Assembly (NCBI GenBank): GCA_911728455.2
Contig: OU452231.1
Span: 15,209,838-15,273,837 of the forward strand
Direction of reading: 5' to 3'
DNA length: 64,000 nt
Source: Marthasterias glacialis
Taxonomy: Eukaryota > Echinodermata > Asteroidea > Forcipulatida > Asteriidae
Positions 56,191 through 64,000 of the stretch are shown here, in pieces. The notes below the pieces were generated by a model. The model did not search any database. It had not been told where the DNA came from and saw only the letters and a list, made by a program, of their open reading frames with translations. How positions within the stretch are numbered: position 1 is the stretch's first letter; the number at the start of each line of letters is the position of its first letter. Made by a program: the position numbers and the translations under genes.

Positions 56191-56654
56191 ATAATATTTT
56201 ACTAGACGGTGTTCGTGAAGAAACGCCCTCACCTAGGATCTCGTGGACGCGGTTAACCCATTAGCCTTAAGTTTCTTCCATACACATTCATGCTTTTTCT
56301 TCATCCATACGCTGAAGCCCCTGAAACGATCTAAGGGCGCGCATAAAATAATCCCTCCGCTCGTACGAACGCTTACGCATGCTGCTAGAGTAATTTAAGT
56401 ATGACTGCGTTTTATCAACGCATTCCGAGCGCCTCCCACACTCGATACAAAAAGACAACCCCTCCTGCTCTATAGCCTCGCCGCTCCCGCAGCACTCCGG
56501 CTCTCATTTTTCGGTTTTACGTCGTATAAAAAAAAATCGTACCCAGCTCATTCTCAACCTTTATTTTTAAAGATTCTTCCTCGATATAAAATTGAAGCTC
56601 CTTTCATAGTTGTTTTTAATTTATTAATCGTGTCGACAACATTAGCGTTAAGTT
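56191..56654. other. Decayed coding-like stretch, unassigned
   Basis: GC-richer than the flanks. Minus-strand reading gives fragments such as RFRGFSVWMKKKHECVWKK between stops and is probably part of another element gene. No firm call. Confidence 0.3.
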
Positions 56655-57026
56655 TTAAAAAAAAACGGGCGTACCAGTCCCGGCCGTCCTTAGACGTATC
56701 GAGTCAGACTCCATAACAAAAGTCATCTCCAAAGGTAAAACATCCAACAACACGTTAGATGATGAGTTTAAAAATTTCCTCATAAACCCCAATTCACTCG
56801 AGGATACGATAAGTGGCTCGACGACGCTGGAAGGGATCGAGTGGATTGGGGGTGAATAGAGGTAAACCAGAATAGATCCCTCCTCTATGACATTTCTCGC
56901 GGTTATCTTTATCGTTAAATTAGTCCTCCAAATTATTAAGGCTTGTTTGCGTAAGATGTTTTTAATTAATAAGTGAAGGTGCTTTACATTCACTTGGATT
57001 AACCCCTCAACCCTCACATCGAGCAT
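56655..57026 (-). CDS. Unrecognised 123-residue ORF at the Polinton-like right end
   Basis: Open frame with a beta-rich pattern (LIIWRTNLTIKITARNV; GSILVYLYSPP; VVEPLIVSSSELGF) ending PVFF. No family recognised. Its position suggests an element gene, possibly structural, but this is only context. Confidence 0.35.
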   Translation of the reverse strand: MLDVRVEGLIQVNVKHLHLLIKNILRKQALIIWRTNLTIKITARNVIEEGSILVYLYSPPIHSIPSSVVEPLIVSSSELGFMRKFLNSSSNVLLDVLPLEMTFVMESDSIRLRTAGTGTPVFF

Positions 57027-57900
57027 CTGTAAAGACTCTCTCTCGAGGGTATGTATAATTGTAGAATCTTCATCTTGATTAGAAATAATAATGCTCCAAT
57101 GTAACGTTAAATGTAATAAGTTTATTAAAAGTTAAAGACACACTATTAATGATGCGTTTAAACTCGAAACCATTTTTAACTTTAAATGTAGGCCTACACT
57201 CCATTTATAATGTCTAAAAACAATCTTTAAACATTTTTAAAATAATTATAAAACCTAGGTGATTGATTAAACCAATTTGTTTAAAAATATAAAAAGGGCC
57301 GGTTGGCGATTATGGGGTTTCCCCCCTTTATATGGGGTCATTGACCTTTGGGGTCGTGACCTTTCACCTCATGACCTTTGGGGATTCACAGGTATTCAAC
57401 CGCCTTTTTATACTACTACACCTGATGGAAAAACAAATATACTTATTAATTTTCACTGTCAGGAAAAACATTGTTTTGTGCTTCCAAAGTGTTCTTTTTC
57501 CATGCAGTGCATTTGGCTGTCGCCAGGTCGTCTGTAAAAATTACTCAATGTGACAAGGCCCTTACAAGAGCTACGATGTTTTCAATTCTTTTTTTTTTTT
57601 CAAATCACCATTAGAGGGCTTTTATAAATACATGGATGAAGGCTGTGTTGTCTTTTTATATTGGAATTTTCATGTAAATAGTCATAAAGTGACAAAATAA
57701 CTGATAGTATACAACACTTTCAATGACATTTCAAAATAGTATTCATATTGCCTTTTATCAAAACATCAAGCTATGCTGCCATCAATTTTGTTCGGCATCT
57801 ATGTGGTGTCAATAAAATAAAAAAGTGTGCATCCTTACAGAACGCTTGATGGCACTATATCAAATTAACAGTCTCAGTTTGTAACAGCACTGTGTATGCG
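57027..57900. other. Non-coding stretch, likely right boundary of Polinton-like element
   Basis: AT-rich. A GGGGT/TGACCTTTGGGG repeat cluster lies at 57330-57395 (three degenerate units of about 20 nt). No terminal inverted repeat for the element could be identified by eye. Confidence 0.4.
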
Positions 57901-59101
57901 TGCGCCTCGCACGTGCGAATCTTAGAAGCATGCCAAAAGTGTGTTACTGTTGTGGATGCTACCGGGGAATACTAATGGCAAAAATGCCGCCGTGGTCAAA
58001 ATTTTTCAAATTTCAGATATAAGCTTGTACACATGTCATCTAATGGCAAAACATTTACGGTGAAATTTGGTTGAACAGTTCTTGAGTTAGAAAAATAGTA
58101 CATTTTGAAAGTTTTCGCCGTCTAATTTGTTTAAATTTGATGACGACATCATTTGTATGAAAAGCCCATGAGCAAAGTTACATTTCATTCACTGAAACCA
58201 TGTCCAAATTCTCTTTCATTTAAACATTTATGGTACTTGAAATGTTTCATTTCTCTAAAATCTTCTCCAAAAAATAACTCAAGATTGAAATTAAACTGAT
58301 CCTTAAACATGTTAAAACTGCATAAATATGCTTGCACCTCAATATAAAGACGGGACTTAAACAATGATGTCATGATGACGCGTCCTCAGGTGTCAAGTTA
58401 CAATAAATAAAAGTTTATTAAACAAACCATAACTGCTGAAGTAAACAATGGTTTTTTACTATATGAACATCACCACAAAGGTCTTTGAAAACTTACTAAA
58501 TGTCTCACAGAAATGACACCAATTTGACCTTGTCTTGCATTTCACACCGGAAGTTGAAGGAACAAATATTAAAAAGCCATCATTTTACCTCAGTGGTTAT
58601 ATTTAGTATAAAATGAGTTTTGGACATGGTTTCAGGGTGTGAGTTGGTAATTGACCCTATCCTACGTCTTCAAGTTTAAAACTGATGACATCATTACATA
58701 AAACATCGCCCGCTGGTAACAAATTTCATAAATGTTACTACAAAACTAATTGTAACCTGTTTGTTCGTACCTCGATGTTTACAAGCAATTTATTACTTTT
58801 CCCGCACACCTAGTTTTTGTGAGGTGGCAAAAACTACATTTCTAGTTAAACCTTTGTAATTCGACAAATTAATTTGTAAAATTAATGTAATTCGACACCA
58901 GATGACGTCATTGTTCAAGTGTTTTCTTCATGTTGAGGTTCAAGTATGTGCCAAGTTTCAAGGTTCAATTCAATTCCAATCTTGAGTTATCTTTTGGAAA
59001 CAAGTTCCTGGGAAGAAAAAAAAGAAGAAAAAAACCCCCAAAAAACAAAAATGACAAAAACAAGGTTTTCGACTGAAGCACGAACACCTAAAAAGTAAAA
59101 A
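57901..59101 (-). repeat. Inverted copies of repeats found at 36.4-36.9 kb
   Basis: 58400-58870 matches the complement of 36570-36900, including an ACACCGGAAGT site and a CTTACTAAATGTCTCACAGA-like segment. No coding sequence. Confidence 0.45.
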
Positions 59102-59385
59102 CTAGAAACTTAGAGTTTGTGAACAAACTCTCGGTGTTCAGCTTGAACGTAATAAAGTGATTGCATAATTGAAAATTATAAGGTGAAAGCTGTGTGCAAG
59201 TTTTTTGTCTCGTTGTGCTGTGCTGACTGGCAAAATATTTATTTGTACCTTTTGTTGATGAGACTTCAACTTCCGGTTTTGACAGGAACTAAAGGTCAAA
59301 TGGGGTCCCACTTTGTACATGCTAGAATTTCTAGATATCTATTAGAGAGCTTTAAATTGATGTAATGATTATTATTTTGTAAGGG
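59102..59385 (-). mobile_element. Helitron-like repeat family 2, 3' end, inverted copy
   Basis: Read on the minus strand it ends in stem-loop GAGTTTGTTCACAAACTC (59113-59130), seven nucleotides, then CTAG (59102-59105), the same terminus as at 35704-35732. The rest matches about 35400-35700 inverted and is cut off by the LTR-like repeat at 59386. Confidence 0.6.
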
Positions 59386-59802
59386 GGCCGAGGGCACTAC
59401 AATGTTTGGATGCAAGTTCAGGATTTTAAGGCGGATGGCTCATTGATTTGTCTCTTAGCTTAAACTGTTTTAATGCGCACACAGCACGAGGGACCTATAT
59501 CCTGCACAAGCTGTTGAAGATTGTGCAGGAGTGGTTTAAAAATACAGAAAGAAAACCTGATTTAATTTAAGTGTACAAAACTACCACGAGAAATTAAGTA
59601 AATAATAAACTACCTCAATCGGGGACAATTCCTACAATCCAAAGGAGAATACAATAAAAGTTAGATGTGAGTGACTATCACATAATGATCAATACTCAAG
59701 TCTAATTAAAGTCACTGCTAAGAAATTTAGGCCTTTACATCCTAGATGTAAACAAAAACCAATAGCTTGATTAACCATGTAACGTTAGTCTGTTTCCTTA
59801 AA
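59386..59802 (-). repeat. Truncated inverted copy of the LTR-like repeat at 31396-31827
   Basis: Begins GTAAGGGGGC and ends GTCTGTTTCCTTA. It matches the complement of 31396-31827 over its whole length with scattered changes, but lacks the first 190 bp of that copy. Confidence 0.85.
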
Positions 59803-60160
59803 GATAGATATGAACGGTGTATTCCAAGCAACAAGAATCATTTAGCCTTCTTAACAATGTATGTACGAACCATTTTTAGCAAAACAAAATTTATATTGGA
59901 AGTTTGAAATAATAAAAAATTCCAAAACAAAAACGACTCTTACGTGACGAATTTCCGCGGTTTTTCAAAGAAATTTCAGCATATTTACCGCTGGCGGCGC
60001 TGTGTGAAAAAGTTGATTGTATGACGTATATCCGTAGAGACGACCTGAACGTTGCACTTTGACCTGTCTGTAAAGCGTATGCTGTCTGCTGTTTTTTATA
60101 AAATAGTGAGGCTAGACGTACATGTCTTTTTATCGGCAAAAATACTTCTATTGAGGAAAA
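59803..60160 (+). promoter_or_regulatory. Region upstream of the THAP gene
   Basis: No gene. It would contain the promoter of the THAP gene; no clear TATA box is placed. CpG-containing sequence lies around 59950-60060. Confidence 0.3.
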
Positions 60161-63100
60161 ATGCCAAAAGCGTGTGTTGTTGGTGGATGCACAAGGAATT
60201 CGAACAAAAATCCCCACTTAAATTTCTTCGAATTTCCCAAAAACGAGCAAGTTCGGAAGCAGTGGTTGAGGTTTGTGGAGACAACGAGGTCGGACTTCAA
60301 GTTATCGAAGTGGGGTTTGATTTGTAAGGCGCATTTCACTGATGATTGTCAGGACACCCAATCCAAACTAAAGTCACAACTTGGATTGAAATCATACTAT
60401 ATCCTGAAGAAGGATGCTGTACCGTCCATAAAGGCACCAACCATTCCTGCGACGACCAGCCGGCCACCAAAAAGGACCAAACGCTCAAGCGAAGTGTACG
60501 ATAAACGGGAGAAGAGACGAGTAAGTGGTAGCTAGGCTAACATAACGTGTGTAAACAAAAATGTCCCCGGTCCGTTCCCCCAGCCAGGACTAGATTCTGG
60601 TATGCACACAAAATGACAGGGCGTAAAACTGCTCTAAAATTAACCACGGACCCTTAAAATATATTTTAAACTCAGTTGGGTTTGAGTACTCGGGTGGTGT
60701 TGTCCGTTATGGTGCTTTGTAAAAAGGGTGTAATTCAACGTTTTTTCTTTTTTGACGACGGGACTGTTCGTTGCGCGTTCTGTGTGTAAATACAGCGTTC
60801 TACTGTTTGCGCAATCTGCAGTTTGCACTCTGCAGACTGGCAGCTCTAAAATCATATTGCGTAAAATTTCGCGCAATCTTATTAATTGTGCACATCCAGA
60901 TAATGCGCTAAACACATGAACACAACATGTTGTTGCTCTGTCTGTTGTTTTTATGACTATATTAGTTTTTATTATTACTAAAAAAATAGTAATACATGCC
61001 ACATTGCCTGGCACCTTAAGTGTAGTTGGGAGAAATAAATTTCCTTCAACTTACTGTAATACATTTTTCTAAATGGTTTTAAACGTTCAGTTCTGAAGGT
61101 TCAGGTTTTACATTTTTTGTTAATTTGTCTGTGTTTTATATTAATAAAAGTTCTCTGTATGCACATGTACGTTTAGTAATGACTCTATTAAAAAACTGTC
61201 AATAAAAACTTACGTGACTAAAAAATCACAGCAGCTTTGGATAGTATAATGCATTTTGAGAAATATTTCACTTCAAAATACTTATTAAATGGTTTATATT
61301 GAAAAATATATTGCTTTTTATCCCCCCAATTTTAAATAGATCATAGATGACATGAAACGTCACCATGGTAATGTTAATTTTTTTTTAGGGATTATTCTTC
61401 CTGCTTGGACAAATTTGCTCTGGAGTTTTGATGATATCTAAAAATGCGACCACCCTTTGAAATGAAATTTTCTCAGGTTAATTTCATCGTATATTTACTA
61501 CATGTACATTTCATTTGATTGTTTGGTCACATTTTTTGTTGTTGATTATTTGTTAGATATTGCAAGAGGCCCTTTCAGAATATGAGACGAGGTACAATAA
61601 ACCAGGACTATCAAGCGTAAGTGTTGTCACTCCTACCACAGGCAGTGTTGGAAATTGCAGTTCAACTGACAAGGTAAGGCTTACTTATCCGTTATAAACT
61701 TGCCATTGAATATAGCATAACACGACCAGTTTACAATCATCTGTATTAGCAACTGTTAGGAAAACAATGGAAAGTCATAGTAGCGTAGCTCATGCATCTT
61801 CAAATACACTTAGATTTCATTAATAATAATACTAGTTTTTATACAACACATTTTACAATAACGCGATAGCAATAGCACATTGATGGTTTAAAATATTTTA
61901 ATATTCCAGTTAAATAGTGGCAATATACCAACGTGTGTTCTGTGAAATACTATTTAGTTTTTGTTTGAATTCGTCGGAATAAACTCAGAGTAAATTTTTT
62001 CACACATAAAATTGATTATTTGTTGTAATTTGTCTCATTTGTTAGGATGTTCCATGTGAATGTGATGGTGTGGAGGAAACCACAGACAATTTGGAACAAA
62101 CTGTTCCGGCTCTTAAAGAGGTATGTACATGTAGACTTATTAACAGCACTGAATTTGTCAGTCACCCAGAATAGATGGATTTCATTTCTGGTGCATACAT
62201 GTTTTGATTGATTATCTTTTTTTAATTTTTCAACTGGAAGGTGAAAGACCGATCAACTCAAACAGTTTCAAGGTGGGGCTGCACAATTTCCAGAAACGTC
62301 TCCAAGATAAACATCTGGCCTGGGGATCTTCCACGTACGACGTCTTTCAGATCCAAGAAAATACAAACAAACCCAAAAAGGTTTCATCCAGTATCAAAAG
62401 GTAAACAAAAACTTAAGTACTGCAGTAGTTGTGTCCACAACTTACTTTTTTACTTTTTGTTCATACAATAAATTTTAGCCTTTTACTACTGAATTTGCAT
62501 CATTGAAGCAATATAAGTAGCCCATTATCTTATTTGTCCCATACATGTAATCCTATGTACATGTACATGATGTTCATATACAGGCAGATTACATTTTCAA
62601 TGATTTTTGCATACTTACTTTGACGATTCAGGTATCCAGGTTCACCGCATTGGCCGTCACAAGAAAATAGAATGTGCTATTGTCAAATGCAAGCCCCTCA
62701 GTCTTTTACCTCAACAAAGCAAGTTGGATGATGTAACACATGACCCTGCTGAAGATGTACCAGTGCTTGATGCCTCCATGCAAGTTGATTCTGAGCCAGA
62801 TGACCCCATGTCAGATAGCTCCATTCAAGTTGACTCTGATTCAGATGGTCCTGTTCATGATAGCCACATCTCGGACAGTGACTACCTCCCGTCTGGTTAT
62901 GACAGTTCCGATTCCAACTTTACTGGGTGCGTACTACTATATTATTTGTAACAACCAATTTATTGTGGACATGAAAAATACCAGATGCAATAGAATGTTG
63001 CAACTTTCAGACAAGGTTAAATTTTATTTCAAAATAAAAAGCCGCCCATAATTATACCGAGTTTAATTTGTAAAGCTGTACTTAAGCTGATTCACTCAGC

Positions 63101-63641
63101 TCTAATATGTTCATCTGTGTGCATTAACTATTTTAGGACTATGGGCTAGAAAAATGGTTGTTGGTAAATACATCTGTATGTGCACATGTTTTTTGGAATT
63201 TAAGTAGATGTACACTGCACCAACATTCATGACATTTAGTTGTTGTCAAAAGAGTAATTAGTGTGAATATATTTACAGGCCTGAGACTCTGCAAACTACA
63301 GATGATGTGCTGGATGATCCAAAGTTTATCGTCTTCCAGTCCTGCCTGCTGCAACTCTTTGAGAGTTGTCCGTCGTGCAGCAGTACTCTATGTAGTGTCA
63401 GCCTGGATCGACCATTGGGTGGCACAATGGTTGCTATAAAGCAAGTGTGTCATCAACGAGGATGTTGCACTGTTAGGTCATGGCGAAGCCAGCCGATGAT
63501 TGGCAAGATATCTGCAGGGAACCTCCTCCTCTCTGGGGCTATCCTGACTTCAGGTTGTTCTCCGAAGAAGTTTCTTCGTGCTCTGACCAGTTTTAATGTT
63601 GCTGCATACAGCTACTCAACATTCTTCAATCATCAAAGTTG
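60161..63641 (+). CDS. THAP-domain gene, Kolobok-transposase-like, six exons, 3' end outside window
   Basis: Exons by eye: 60161-60520, 61557-61673, 62046-62120, 62241-62400, 62632-62926, 63279-63641, all with GT/AG borders and compatible phases. Exon 1 encodes a THAP zinc finger: Cys5, Cys10, Cys55 and His58, with Pro26, Trp35 and AVPSI at 86-90, which binds DNA in this family. Exon 4 has a KDRSTQTVSRWG segment and exon 5 is acidic. Exon 6 is Cys-rich (LFESCPSCSSTLC; CHQRGCC) with WRSQPMIGKISAGNLLLSGA, a pattern I know from THAP proteins of the Kolobok transposase group. It could be a transposase or a host gene derived from one; no termini were found. The next exon is not settled. Confidence 0.7.
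61165..61520 (+). repeat. Diverged relative of the TTAA MITE, in intron 1 of the THAP gene
   Basis: Matches 32330-32650 in order and orientation: ACGTTTAGTAATGACTCT, AGCAGCTTTGGATAGTATAA, TGCATTTTGAGAAA and CCTTTGAAATGAAATTTTC. Its outer ends are eroded, so no TTAA duplication is visible. Confidence 0.7.
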
Positions 63642-64000
63642 GTAGGTATACATAACAATAGTTTGCCACTTTTGTTTATTGACAATTGCCTATGGACATA
63701 ACTGAATGCAAGGGACGATGAGTAACAATCCTTGTCAATAAAAATCCTTGTGATTTGTATGTTCACCACCACCCATAAAAATTAAAGGCATGACGTAGCA
63801 GTGCCACTCATAGTAGGAGTATTAAAGTAGACATTATGACAATTACAAACTGGATGGTAGCCTCTCAATACACCTGCAACAAAATTTGAGTAAAATTAAT
63901 TAATTAAAGTAATTAATTGTCAGACAACAAGTTCTGTTAAATTAATATCAACTGATTTCTTTCAATTCCAGTTTCATATAAGTCCACCCCTACTTTTATT
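63642..64000 (+). other. Intron or downstream sequence of the THAP gene
   Basis: Starts with the donor GTAGGT at 63642. A pyrimidine-rich AATTCCAG at 63964-63971 could be the next acceptor, but the following frame reaches a stop quickly in the expected phase, so no exon is called. Confidence 0.4.

Overview
This is an animal genomic window that is almost entirely layered transposable-element sequence. The evidence is spliced coding fragments with GT/AG junctions, a THAP zinc-finger gene, and gypsy, DIRS, LINE, Polinton-like and cut-and-paste DNA transposon relics. There is no operon structure, and I recognised no tRNA, rRNA or CRISPR array. The repeat mix suggests a marine invertebrate, but the sequence does not fix the phylum.

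Layout. (1) 1-15988: a minus-strand Ty3/gypsy element (LTR, tRNA-Leu-type primer site, gag, protease, RT/RNase H, integrase). It is split by a LINE at about 10070-13700 and by a 6.9-kb cut-and-paste DNA transposon at 1084-8022 with terminal inverted repeats and a 4-bp target duplication (ACTC). (2) 16-23.7 kb: no intact gene; an internally deleted LINE fragment and two tandem Helitron-like repeats with terminal hairpins. (3) 23713-28167: a DIRS-type tyrosine-recombinase retrotransposon with inverted ends and an internal complementary region; its recombinase is mostly deleted. (4) 29.5-32.2 kb: a decayed LINE with a restriction-enzyme-like endonuclease, split by a solo-LTR-like insertion. (5) 32.3-36.9 kb: a TTAA-flanked MITE followed by tandem Helitron-like repeats full of TGACGTCA and ACCGGAAGT palindromes. 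(6) 37.1-57.0 kb: a decayed Polinton/adintovirus-like element (protein-primed DNA polymerase B on minus; capsid-like protein, packaging ATPase and small proteins on plus). It is interrupted at 40111-52997 by interleaved kilobase-scale inverted repeats, which themselves contain a second 6.3-kb transposon of the superfamily in (1), with TSD ACAA. (7) 57.9-59.8 kb: inverted copies of the repeats in (4)-(5). (8) 60161 to the window end: a spliced THAP-domain gene with six consistent exons, resembling a Kolobok-type transposase or a gene derived from one, continuing past the window.

Most genes belong to mobile elements and almost all are broken by stops, frameshifts, deletions or nested insertions. 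The THAP gene is the only multi-exon gene seen with every junction in frame. The most unusual structure is the a-b-a'-b' arrangement of long inverted repeats at 40-53 kb, which ordinary nesting does not explain.
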